NCBI GenBank assembly: GCA_003254925.1
Contig: QANZ01028719.1
Coordinates: 5,783 to 69,782, forward strand
Length of the DNA: 64,000 nt
DNA from: Chamaecrista fasciculata
Taxonomy: Eukaryota > Streptophyta > Magnoliopsida > Fabales > Fabaceae
Reading direction: 5' to 3'
The notes below the pieces were generated by a model. The model was given only the letters and a program-made list of their open reading frames with translations. It was not told where the DNA came from and did no database searches. A program made the position numbers and the translations under genes. Numbering within the stretch: position 1 is the first letter of the stretch; every line of letters begins with the position of its first letter. Shown here in pieces: positions 22,588 through 34,163 of this stretch.

Positions 22588-24669
22588 GAGCAAACCTACT
22601 TTTTGGTTCCTCGGTTGTTACTGAGTCGAGGATTTGGTCCCTCAATTGTGAGAAACTACAACTTAGTCCCTCAATTGTACAATCCCGTTTACGTTTTGGT
22701 CCCTCAGGTCTGGTCCGTTAGTGATTGAGCTGTTAAGTGATGACGTGTCACCGTTATCTGCTTAGGTGACCGTTAAATGCTTAGTTGGCATGCAAAATTA
22801 ATATCCAACTCATTTTCACTTGACACCTCATTAAAATAAATTAAAATCATACCAAAATGAGAGCAAACCTTCCATCTTCAATTAAAATCGATTAACGCGT
22901 GTGTTTTGCTTCATTCCAAACCCTAGAACCTGAAAATCAAACCTTCCATCTTCGCCGCTCATCTTCCAACTTCGTGGCTCATCTTGTTCATCTTCCACCT
23001 TCTTCGTCGCTCATCTCGTTTATTTTGCACCTTCGCTGATCAAGTCTTATCTCCGATTCTTTCTTAGCCTACTGCTGGATTAGATGATCTTCTCTTCGTC
23101 ACTCACATCGTTCTACCCTAAGATGAGTTGCAGTTGCAAAAAAAAGACTGAAGCAAGTTCTTGCTTAAGAAAGAAAGCAATCGTCAAAAGGAAGAAGAAA
23201 AAGTGATGATTAAAGATGGCAATGACAGAAAATGGAATATTCAAAAGCCTATTTCACTTCCATATTCAAAAGTTGCTCTTCCTTTCTTTGCTTTTTCTTT
23301 TCTTTTTTTCCTTACCTCTCTAGTACTTCTATGTAAAGTTCCATTGAATAATTATTTGATTTCAGTTTTTAATATATATGTATGCTCTACCATTAATAAA
23401 CAATCAACTTGGTTAATGCAAATTATATATACAAGCATCCATTGACATCACAAAAGTTCAAATAAATTACATACTGTAACGAGTATATGTTATATTATAC
23501 AGAGAAGAAAATATGTTTTAAGGATACAACCCAACGTCTGAAGGATACAAGGATAAATTAGCTTCTCTATGCATTACTAGTGATGCTCTACTTTTTTCAT
23601 CCTTGTTTCATACAAGCATATTTCATCCTTAATGCTTAATTCATAATGAACATTCCATTAACGGCGGCGAAACATATGTGATTTTCAGAAATATGCATGC
23701 AATTAACGCAACAACTTCAATCTACTCACATTAACTCTACCTTAATACTGTGTATCTCAAGAATCCTCCAAAGTCCAAACAGAGATAATGAAATAATGAA
23801 CACTACATTAACTCTATTAACGCAATAATATTGAAATATACATACGATTAACGCAATAATATTCAATTAACGCAACAACTTCAGTCTATACAGAAATATG
23901 CATACGATTACCACGATGAGACGAATATGAGACAAAAACAAAATAAANTTTTAGGGGTTTAGGATTTAGGGTTTAGGGGTTTAGGGTTTTAGATTTTAGG
24001 GTTTAGGGTTTTAGAGTTTAAGGTTTTAGGATTTTAGGGTTTTTAATACTTTTAAGGACTAAATTGGAATGTTTGGAAGAGTTTTGGGACACTTTACAAT
24101 TTTAGGAATTTAGGGTTTTAGGGTTTAGGGTTTTAGGGTTTAGAGTTTAGGATTTTATGGTTTAGGGTTTAGAGTTTGAGGCTTAAGTTTTAGGGTTTTT
24201 AATACATTTAAGGACTAAATTGGAATGTTTGGAAGGGTTTTGGGATACTTTACAATTTTATTTTTAGCATTTGGGACTAAAATGAATGAAGAAGATGAAA
24301 AAGATGAATAAGAGGATTAAAAAAAAGTTTTAGGGGATTTAGGGGTTTTGGGACCAAATTGCAAGAGAGTAGTTTTAATGAGGTGTCAAGTGGAAATGAG
24401 TTGGATACTAATTTGAGCAAACCCCCTTTTTGGTCCCTCAATTGTTACTGAGTCGAGGATTTGATCCCTCAACTAAGCATTTAACGGCCACCTAAGTAGA
24501 TAACGGTGACACGTCATCACTTAACACCTCTATCACTAACGGACCAGACGTGAGGGACCAAAACGTAAACGGAATTGTACAATTGAGGGACTGAGTTGTA
24601 GTTTCCCACAATTGAGGGACCGATTCCTCGACTCAGTAACAATTGAGGGACCAAAAAGGGGATTTGCTC
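22588..24669. mobile_element. Mutator-like long-TIR element 1
   Basis: The left TIR begins GAGCAAACCTACTTTTTGG and the right TIR ends CCAAAAAGGGGATTTGCTC. The complementary arms exceed 200 bases and contain repeated GGTCCCTCAATTGT units. It is flanked on both sides by the 14-bp direct repeat TTAAGAAAATAATA (22574-22587 and 24670-24683). The first 1.3 kb is nearly identical to element 2. After an N at 23948 it departs into a TTTAGGG-rich tract. It encodes no transposase. Its 94-codon frame (23161-23445; Lys-rich start, one hydrophobic segment) recurs with few changes in element 2 at 25229-25513. Confidence 0.8.
23949..24200 (+). repeat. Degenerate plant telomere-like (TTTAGGG) tract
   Basis: Many TTTAGGG, TTTAGGGG and TTTTAGGG units occur in two blocks separated by AAGGACTAAATTGGAATGTT, which itself recurs after the second block. 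The units are too irregular for a real telomere. The tract lies inside Mutator-like element 1 and is absent from element 2. Confidence 0.75.
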
Positions 24670-24683
24670 TTAAGAAAATAATA

Positions 24684-26522
24684 GAGCAAACCTACTTTTT
24701 GGTCCCTTAGTTGTTACTGAGTCGAGGATTTGGTCCCTCAATTGTGAGAAACTACAATTCAGTCCCTCAATTGTACAATCCCGTTCACGTTTTGGTCCCT
24801 CAGGTCTGGTCCGTTAGTGATAGAGCTGTTAAGTGATGACGTGTCACCGTTATCTGCTTAGGTGACCGTTAAATGCTTAGTTGTCATACAAAATTAATAT
24901 CCAACTCATTTTCACTTGACACCTCATTAAAATAAATTAAAATCATACCAAAATGAGAGCAAACCTTCCATCTTCAATTAAAATCGATTAACGCGTGCGT
25001 TTTGCTTCATTCCAAACCCTAGAACTTGAAAATCAAACCTTCCATCTTCGCCGCTCATCTTCCAACTTCGTGGTTCATCCTGTTCATCTTCCACCTTCTT
25101 CGTCGCTCATCTCGTTTATCTTGCACCTTCGTTGATCAAGTCTTATCTTCGATGATCTTCTCTTTGTCACTCACATCGTTCTACCCTAAGATGAGTTGCA
25201 GTTGCAAAAAAAAGACTGAAACAAGTTCTTGCTCAAGAAAGAAAGCAATAGTCAAAAGGAAGAAGAAAAAGTGATGATTAAAGATGGCAATGACAGAAAA
25301 TGGAATATTCAAAAGCCTATTTCACTTCCATATTCAAAAGTTGCTCTTCCTTTCTCTGCTTTTTCTTTTCTTTTTTTCTTTACCTGTCTAGTACTTCTAT
25401 GTAAAGTTCCATTGAATAATTATTTGATTTCAGTTTTTAATATATATGTATGCTCTACCATTAATAAACAATCAACTTGGTTAATGCAAATTATATATAC
25501 AAGCATCCATTGACATAAATTACATACTGTAACGAGTATATGTTATATTATACAGAGAAGAAAATATGCTTTAAGGATACAACCCAACGTATGAAGGATA
25601 CAATGATAAATTAGCTTCTCTATGCATTACTAGTGATGCTCTTCTTTTTTCATCCTTGTTTCATACAAGCATATTTCATCCTTAATGCTTAATTCATAAT
25701 GAACATTCCATTAACGGCGGCGAAACAGATGTGATTTTTAGAAATATGCATTCGATTAACGCAACAACTTCAGTCTACTCACATTAACTCTACCTTAATA
25801 CTGTGTATCTCAAGAATCCTCCAAAGTCCAAACAGAGATAATGAAATAATGAACACTACATTAACACTACATTAACTCTATTAACGCAATAATATTGAAA
25901 TATACATACGATTAACGCAATAATAATCAATTAACGCAACAACTTCAGTCTATACAAAAATATGCATACGATTATCACGATGAGACGAATATGAGACAAA
26001 AACAAAATAAACAAAGACGATATTCTTACCGTGGGTTACCGATGGACTTCAGTCGCATCTTGACCGGCGGGCGACTTCAACGGCAGCGATTCGAAGGCGG
26101 CGAAGGTGCACGATGCTTAGGGTGATATAACGTGCAGAGGATTCGAAAGGGTTTGGGACCACTTTTTGGCGATTTGGGAAATTTTATATTGTCACTGTTC
26201 AGAATGGGTTGTAATCCCATACGCACGCCGCTTTGGTCCCTTTCATCTTTTGGTCTGATTTTAATATATTTAAATGATGTGTCAAGCTAAGTGAAAATGA
26301 GTTGGATATTAATTTTGCATGCCAACTAAGCATTTAACGGCCACCTAAGCGGATAACGATGACACGTCATCACTTAACAGCTCCATCACTAACGGACCAG
26401 ACCTAAGGGACCAAAACGTAAACGGGATTGTACAATTGAGGGACTGAGTTGTAGTTTCTCACAATTGAGGGACCAAATCCTCGACTCAGTAACAATTGAG
26501 GGACCAAAAAGTAAGTTTTCTC
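24684..26522. mobile_element. Mutator-like long-TIR element 2
   Basis: It has the same left TIR as element 1. Its right end, CCAAAAAGTAAGTTTTCTC, is the inverse of the left terminus with a few changes. Perfect 9-bp target duplications AAAATAATA flank it (24675-24683 and 26523-26531), the size left by Mutator-superfamily transposition. No transposase is present. Near the right arm, at about 26030-26110, lies a GC-rich stretch unlike the rest. On the minus strand it contains an ATG frame of ten codons ending at a GTAAGA donor-like site, possibly a captured gene fragment (Pack-MULE style), but I cannot name a source. Confidence 0.82.
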
Positions 26523-26531
26523 AAAATAATA

Positions 26532-27273
26532 TAAAGGTAGAAACAGTACTCAACGGATGATAATTAATGACTTCAAATTTTCGATGTATAAGGAATTTGA
26601 CTTTTTATTCGGCCGAATATTAAATTATGGAGGAGGTTATTATTAAATTAAATCATACAAAAGTATTTAACCAAGATTTCTAATTTTATCATGCCATTAG
26701 TGTAAAATAATTAGGGGAAACCCATGATATAGGATCGCTGTCATTGACTTGTCAAATTTGATGATATTGTTAACGTGGCGAGAAATTCCGCAAGTCAAAG
26801 CCGAAAAGGCGTGACTCGCACGCTCTCTGTTGGCGCTTGGGGAAAGAATCCACTCTCTCGCAAACCCTTATACTGAACGGCCCAACCTCCTGCGTGCATG
26901 CAAAATCCTTCCTTACACCATCGTCTTGCTTTCTCTCTCTTTCTCTGCCTCAAATCACACTCTCCTTTATTTTCTCTCACTATCCCAATCAAATTCCCCA
27001 ATCTTTCTCCTTCTTTTGCCTTCTTTTTCTCACCATTTTTCTACTTAATTACTCACATTCCTTCTCTCTTATAAAAATTTCCTTTCAAGAATCCCACACT
27101 CTCACAACTTTCTTCCTATATCTGCCCAGAAATATACTCTGTTTTCCGGTTTTGGAAAGAAACGCACTACGATTCCATTTGCCGTCGACTCTTGCTTTCT
27201 TTTTCTTTTTCTTTTTCTATATAGAAACTATCGACGAGAGGAGCATTATTGGCGTTTCAATTGATCAATAATA
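26532..27273. other. Promoter and 5' leader of the poly(A)-binding protein gene
   Basis: After the element boundary the DNA becomes unique. From about 26880 it is a C/T-rich leader (repeated CTCTCTCTTTC and TTTTTCTTTTTC) up to the ATG at 27274. Such pyrimidine-rich leaders are common in plant mRNAs for translation factors. Long frames across it have no coding support. Confidence 0.5.
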
Positions 27274-30200
27274 ATGGCGAATACTCCGATGGTTCCACCC
27301 TCCTCGGCCTCGCTTTACGTCGGTGACCTTCACCCTGACGTCACCGATGGTAAGCTGTTCGATGCATTCTCGGAGTTCAAGAGTCTCACTTCTGTTCGAG
27401 TCTGTAGAGATTCCTCTACCGGCAGGTCGCTCTCTTACGGCTACGTCAACTTCCTCTCTCCTCAAGATGGTATTAATTAATTTCTGATTAATGAGTTTTC
27501 TTTTGATTTATTGATTCCCACTCAACGATGCTACTCCAATTCTTTGTGGCTTTTTTTATAAGATCTTGGTGGTTCCCGGTGTGCGGCATAGTTTCTTGCA
27601 TATTTGATCGTTTGCTGTCTTTTCTGGTTTCCAATTATATAATGCAGTAATATTTTAAGGAATCGTATTGGAGGATGTGGAATTCACTAGTTTTTCATTG
27701 TTTTGTCTTTGTAATCCGATGATCCTTCGTCTTGATTTATATATGACTCCTTTTTTTTCAAGATATTTTTCCCAACGTCGTTTTTTCTAGGCATTGGGCC
27801 TTTTGGCTTGCTTTGCATTTTAAGAAAAGAACAAGAAACTGATCTGGTTTATATCTGGCATTGATTTGCCACATTTTCGATCGTTGCATAGTTTAGCTAA
27901 AACTCAGATTTTATGAAGATTTTGATGGTTTTTATTTTTTTAAGTTGCCATGTTTTGGGGGGCAAGGGGAGGGATCGTGTTTAGGAGCTGACGATTATTT
28001 AGCAAACTTTCATTCATAAGTTTGATCATGCTCAATTTAATTATAAAAAATTATGAGACATGCCTGGAACAGCTGATCAAGACTAAGGATTTTTACAATG
28101 TAGATTTCTTTAACAAGTGTTCTTAAGAGTATCTATTTCTCATGTTACTTTTGCTGATACTTTTCAGAAAAAAGTTACGTTACTTCCCTTTGTATTTATT
28201 TAACTTATAGATTGTAATATTCTGATACCTTGCCAAAGTAAAAAATATTGAATAGGTGTGCCTTAATTAGTTCTATTTGGGTTTTGTAGCAATTCATGGT
28301 ATCGAGGTGAAGAATCATTCTACACTGAATGGAAAAGCAATAAGGGTCATGTGGTCCAATCGTGATCCTGATGCCTTTAAAAGTGGCATAGGGAACGTAT
28401 TTGTTAAGGTATCCATCTACAACTTCCAAATGAGATTATTAATTTTTTTTTCTTGCTCCTTATTAGTTCTGAAGTAGATTCTTATGGAAAGTGTTTCTGG
28501 TATCATGGCAGAACCTACCTGAATCAATAGATAATGTGGGATTACAAGATTTGTTTCAAAGCTTTGGCAATGTTTTATCCAGCAAAGTCGTCATGTCTGA
28601 GGATGGGAAAAGCAAAGGATATGGCTATGTTCAATTTCAGTCAGAGGAATCCGCAAATGCTGCCATTGAGAAGCTGAATGGCTCTACTGTTAGAGAAAAG
28701 CAGATGTAAGTGAGACTCGACCTCAATCCTTAGTATGACAACTTTTTTTCCCTTTATCATAATAATGCAATGAAGTGTGTGTTCTAATTCTAAGTGTTTT
28801 CATTTAATTAATGTATTCAATATCAGTATACTTATTTCCAGAGATTAAGGTTAATGTGTTTTTTGATTTCACAGCTATGTTGGGAGGTTTATCAAAAAGA
28901 GTGACCGTGTTTTGCCTAGTCCTGATGCAAAATATACAAATCTGTATGTCAAGAATTTGGACCCACAAACTACAGAAGAGCTTTTGCAGGAAAAGTTCTC
29001 ACCTTTTGGGAAAATTGTTAGCTTAGCTATTGCTAAGGACGACAATGGGATATCAAAGGGTTTTGGGTTTGTGAACTATGATGATCCAGATGATGCTAGA
29101 CGGGCAATGGAAGGAATGAATGGGTCGCAGCTTGGTAGTATATTTTTCTTGTTTATTACTAATGTTTTTTGTAGGCAACAATGTGCAACTGTTTGGTGTT
29201 AATCCCCTACATCATCTGGTTTTTATAATTTTATTTGTCATAAGCAGGTTCAAAGATTCTTTATGTAGCCAGGGCACAAAAGAAGGCCGAGCGTGAACGT
29301 ATTTTGCACAATCAATTTGAGGAGAAACGTAAGGAGCAAATTTTAAAATACAAGGTAACCTATGCGCCTTTTTTCTAAGATTTAACTTGCCATTTCTTTT
29401 TTTTTAAATGTCTTTTATTGTCTTCATCGACTTCCAGGTATCAAACGTATATGTGAAGAACATTGATGATGATGTCAGTGATGAAGAACTGCGGGATCTT
29501 TTCCGTCCATGTGGCTCAATAACATCTGCCATTGTTATGCGTGACAGCAAAGGGGTGAGCAAGGGGTTTGGTTTTGTCTGCTTCTCTACCCCGGAGGAGG
29601 CCAGCAAAGCAGTGAGCAAATTGCATGGTAAGTTGGCTTTCTTAAATAAGTGCAGTTAAATGGATTTTAACAGTGTAATATCTTTTTCTGTTTTTAGGTG
29701 GGTTTATAACTGTAATATGAAACAGGTATAGCAATTTCTGTCTTGCAGGTGAAGTCTTTTTGTATCACGGTTTGAGAGATCAGTAATTCGTATACTTTAC
29801 ATGTTACTTCAAGTCTTTAGTATGATGCATATGTGCTGCTTTATCTTTATTTTATGGTGCTAAAAATACAGCTGATCAATCTTGACGAAAATTCTAATCT
29901 TGCAAAATTCCATCCCTACCTCTGTATACCTTTTATATAACTATTTATGAAGAAAACCTTGAAATATCGTGTTAGTTCAGTGTTCCCCTTTCCATTTAGA
30001 ATCCTTGTGTCTACAGACTACAGTGCCTTTACTTTGTTGGTTCAGTTATATCATTGATTTAAGTTGATGCTATACCTCACAGGATTTATGCTTCATCGTA
30101 AACCACTATATGTTGCTATTGCTCAAAGGAAGGAGGATAGGCGAGTACAATTGCAGCTTCAGCATTCACAGCGAATAGCAGGACTAGCTGGACCCTCAAT

Positions 30201-31529
30201 TGCTGTTATCCCCGGTGGATATTCTCCTTACTACTATGCGGCTACTAGTGCTGTTTCACAGATGCCTTCCCGACCTGGCCTAATGTATCAACAACCTCTT
30301 GGACTGACACCGCCAGGATGGAGGCCTAATGGCTTTGCACCCCCTACCAGACCATTTCCACAATCACCGCTTCCTATGGTGAGGAAAACAACTTTATTTC
30401 ATTATCTTTAGTAATGTCATTTTTTTGTTTGTTCTGATGGTTCTTTTGTAAAGTCATAAACATATAGTTTTGTGTTGCTTGTTGTTTTCCCAGGTTTCTA
30501 ATATTACTAGGCAACAGAGGCAAAACAGGGGCAGGACGAATGGGCATATAATTTCACACGGAAATGCTCACTCCGGTACACATATGCCACAATTGCGTCA
30601 GCCTTTTCAGTCAGTGACCTCTTCAAAAGAATCAACTACTCAGCAGGTTTGGCTTCGTCCACTAATATAATACCTTTGCGTATTTGCCCAAATATCCTCA
30701 AATTTTTCTTTCTTTCTTTCAGTCTCGGTATTCTAACTTTTAGTGTTAGAGGACTGGTTCCATCAACTTGTAGTTTTCCTTATTTTCTGATGTGGTCTTG
30801 TAGTGAAGCCTCTTTTTTTTCCTTTGAGCTTAACGTTGACCGGGACATAGGAATGTCACGTCGTAGTCATAACCATCTTTTATAAATGAGGCTAAAATGT
30901 GGAAAGAATAATGGCAGGTAATAAATGATTCAATACCATGTGATGACTTTTTTAGAAATTTAAACGGAATGTAGTTGATGTCAGGGATGAGTAGAATAAT
31001 CTCTTCTCTTTTTTAGTTTAGTTCACAAAATATGAAGTCGAAGGCAATTTAGTTTGATATCTCAAAGTTTTGTGGTTCACAGCGGACTGGGCAGACCAAG
31101 TATGTTCCCAGTGCGCGCCCGCAAGAGATGGAGAAAGTATCAGAAATGTTGCATAGCATGCTTGCTTCTGCTACTCCTGAACAGCAGAAACAGATACTTG
31201 GTGAGCGTCTTTACCCACTAGTCCAGAAACTCAAGGTAAAACCAATGCACTACTATTGGCTATTGGTTTCAGTTTTTTAGGTTGAGGGGTAAATTCTTGA
31301 CTTAAGAAAGTCTATTTTGTATCTTGAACAGCCTGTCCTAGCAGCAAAGATTACAGGAATGCTTTTGGAGATGGACAATGGAGAATTGCTACTTCTCCTG
31401 GAGTCTCCAGATTCTCTTACTGCTAAGGTGGAAGAAGCTGTGCAAGTGCTCAAAAACTCCAAGACCAAAGTTTCTGGCCAGGATGTACTTCATCCTAATT
31501 ACCTTTCAGCTGGAGTTGCAGTGAACTGA
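27274..31529 (+). CDS. PABP: Poly(A)-binding protein, PAB7-like
   Basis: It binds mRNA poly(A) tails in the cytoplasm and links them to translation and deadenylation. Ten coding exons (27274-27469, 28290-28408, 28512-28705, 28875-29134, 29248-29354, 29438-29627, 30083-30378, 30494-30646, 31083-31235, 31332-31529) join in frame to give 621 residues. Four RRMs lie at about 12-90 ([17 protein letters not shown]), 101-178 ([19 protein letters not shown]), 192-269 ([20 protein letters not shown]) and 294-371 ([20 protein letters not shown]). A Pro/Gly/Gln-rich linker follows, then a C-terminal MLLE domain at about 526-600 ([32 protein letters not shown]) that docks PAM2-motif partners. The RRM1-RRM2 region is closer to the divergent Arabidopsis PAB7 type than to the PAB2/4/8 class, as far as memory allows. 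Confidence 0.93.
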
Positions 31530-32106
31530 AGACTTCATCCAGGGTGTGGACATAATACCTGGTTGAAGCGTAGATAATGATAACGATGTGACCCTTTCTT
31601 ACATTGATTTTTGACTTCTACGAACCTTACAGTATTTTTTCTACGATGTATTGTCTTTTCGACAAGAATTTCTGTTCCTTAGGGTTTGACTCTTATCTTT
31701 TAGTAATTGTAGTGATGGTATGACTCAGATATCAAGTTGTCCGTGGATTATGGTTACACGAATTAACTACAGTATAGAATTTGGGGCAAAATATTTTTCA
31801 CACGCCTTAAAGTGCTAACCTGCTCTGCAGCAGGTCGAGGTACTTTATTTTGCTTGCGTAATGCACTAAGATGGGTTTTTGGTAATCTTAGTTTTAGTTT
31901 TGTGTCCCTAAAAGGGAAAAAGGAAATCTTGTTATTTCGTAAACTTTTCAATTATTTTTTGCATGGGATGCGACGCCGGAATAATCAGTTGAGCAGTACG
32001 TTCTTCCTCACTCGGATTTTCGGCTTCAATCTGCAAATCGTAAAAGTTTTAATGATCGGACCACCAGTACTTCAAATTCTCTCTTAATTCTAGCTGACAT
32101 TAACAT
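31530..32106. other. 3' flank of the poly(A)-binding protein gene
   Basis: It contains the expected 3' UTR (T-rich, to about 31800), then unique DNA with no gene before the pseudogene on the opposite strand. Confidence 0.4.
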
Positions 32107-32923
32107 ATGCTGCTGCTTTTATTTTCCTTTGGTTGGTTGCTTTCCTTAGACTCAGATGACTTCTATGCTGTTTCAAACTTCATCAGAAGTTCATTATTCA
32201 TTTATTCTCATCCAGCAATTCATCCAAAACGCGTCTCTCTGATTTCATCCTCCAGTCTATTTGTAATCATTTCTGCTTCTTTGGCTTTGATAATCAAAGT
32301 TTGCTCGTATATGCGACGAGATTGTGCCTCCGATTTTCTCACTAATTTCTTAACCTTTTTCTGAAGTAATTTATTTTCTAAGTTCCAATGCTCAAACTGT
32401 TCAATAATTACCAGATATTGGACAACGAGATTCTCCAACCTCGTTTTCTCTGCCTTCATGGATGAAATCATAGAAATCAGCGCAAGCCGTCTCCAGCGAC
32501 AACAAGTTTCTGATATCCATAAGCATTGGTTCTTCCTCCTTCAAGTCACAAAAATGTTCAAACTGCAAACGTAACGCCGATTCTCTCAATTGTAGAGCTT
32601 TGTAAGCATGCGATCTCTTGTTCGAAACACAGGCTGTCGTAGACCACTGAGCTTCTAGGTAGAACTCTGTTATCTATGGGTATAGGCTCTTCATCTTCCA
32701 TAGAAGCGAGGCAATGAAAACTTTCTTCACGTGCAATCCCTTGCTGAGAATCGGTTTTGGGGGAATTAGCCCTAGCTCCTGATAAAGAATAGGCATTAGG
32801 TATGCTTTCCTTTGACAAAATCCAGGCATAGATGAAACCAGCCAGAGATACAGCCAAAGGAAGAATTACTGGCTTTAAAACCTCTGCCTTAGATGATGTG
32901 GTTTCTATTAAAGAAGACTCAGA
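32107..32923 (-). pseudogene. CHUP1/AR791-like coiled-coil protein pseudogene
   Basis: Read on the minus strand, the N-terminal part keeps a hydrophobic anchor (VLKPVILPLAVSLAGFIYAW) followed by an acidic, Ser-rich stretch. The conserved coiled coil is then broken across frames: FEQEIACL in one frame, LRESALRLQFEHFCDLKEEE plus PMLMDIRNLLSLE in a second, ISSMKAEKTRLENLVVQYLV and LLQKKVKKLVRKSEAQSRR in a third. Small deletions near 32600 and 32475 cause the shifts. Further down, frame changes and stops near 32215 and 32175 split LEDEIRE, DELLDENK and NELLMKFETA. The C-terminal half of the family is missing. Intact relatives are actin- or chloroplast-associated proteins anchored by an N-terminal hydrophobic segment. 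Introns do not explain the breaks, because no splice sites lie at the shift points. Confidence 0.75.
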
Positions 32924-34163
32924 TGTTTCATCTAAGAAAATGCTAAGAAAATTCTGAATTTGGTCGATGTTGTTTTATCAAGATTTGGAGGAAAGAAAAA
33001 GGTATAAATTGCTTGATTGTGTCTTGCTTTCTTTTGTTTACACTTTAGAGGATATGTAGGTTTAACTTTATGACTACTCCAAGAAGCCATCTATACCTCC
33101 ATCACTTCCCTTTACTCACGCTCTTTGAATCTGATTCCTTTCCAGATTAGTCAATTTTATTGTTGCTGCAGTTTGCTAATTTTGCCATGTTGGGCTTTTT
33201 ATTTCCCGCGTGTCCAAAAATTATAAAAGAGCTTCGTATTTTTTTTTTCATCAAACACAACAGAAGATTCAGATTTCAGAGAAAATAAACCTCCTATTTA
33301 CAATTCTTAAATAGCTCAGATGAGTCGATGAGTCTATGAATATACTCTCATAGGATTCTTCATTACTTCCATAGTTTCCTTGCATGCTATACTGAGCATC
33401 TTCAGACTAGTTCTGCTGTCTTTGTACAGCTAATAATCCTTGTAAAATCACAGGAGTCTTTGTTGGAGCTTGAAGAAATTGCACTATCCCTTTCTCATGC
33501 ACAACTGGACAAATACTCCTTATGCTGTTGCAGGAATTGCCAAGTCCCTCCTCCAGTGCCTTTCCAAGAATATCTGTGCGTTATTATGAATGTACTCTCA
33601 GTAATTTCAAATATTATTTTATATAATGATACAAGTTCGTTTTATAATTACATATTTCGCAGAAATGGATAGAAAATTTTGCAAAAGCAACTTGCACATC
33701 TCACAGTTCACAATTAATTACACTCAAGCCGGTGTCTTGCTTCTCTTATATTTAGATATCAGAAATTGATATTGGAGCCTTCTTTTCGGGAACATTCCAT
33801 CCTCTTTCGGTTTTATGAACTAAAATATTCTACCCAACAATTGAAGACACCCACATCGGCGCCTTAAGCACAGAGGCACTAGCAAAAAGCATAGGCTTTT
33901 CCCACAACACTCAAAAAAGTGCTATATGCATTAACTAAATCATGTCTTCTCCTAAACCGATAAGATAAACCTACCACCAATGATGACACCCTTGGTTAGA
34001 GAGACTGAATGCGAGGACAAAATCATGACCTCTCCAATATGATTATTATTTCACTTTGACTATCGCCCAAGACTTTTTTTCTCCTACTTAAATTCTCCCA
34101 CCTGGCATTAGCATCTTCATTTACCCTTACATTCCTTTCCTCTTTGTTTGATTGAGTTCTTTT
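32924..34163. other. Intergenic region upstream of the GDSL gene
   Basis: It includes the former 5' part of the broken CHUP1-like gene; a short minus-strand ATG frame near 33100 could be a decayed first exon, but I cannot show it. The last few hundred bases are the GDSL promoter. I see no other gene. Confidence 0.4.

Noticed and set aside
23949..24200. True telomere or chromosome-end fusion point
   Set aside because: The TTTAGGG units are irregular and lie wholly inside a transposon bounded by TIRs.
26837..27271. Long frame before the poly(A)-binding protein start as an N-terminal extension
   Set aside because: It lies in a pyrimidine-rich leader, ends with a stop before the ATG, and the protein start matches the family.
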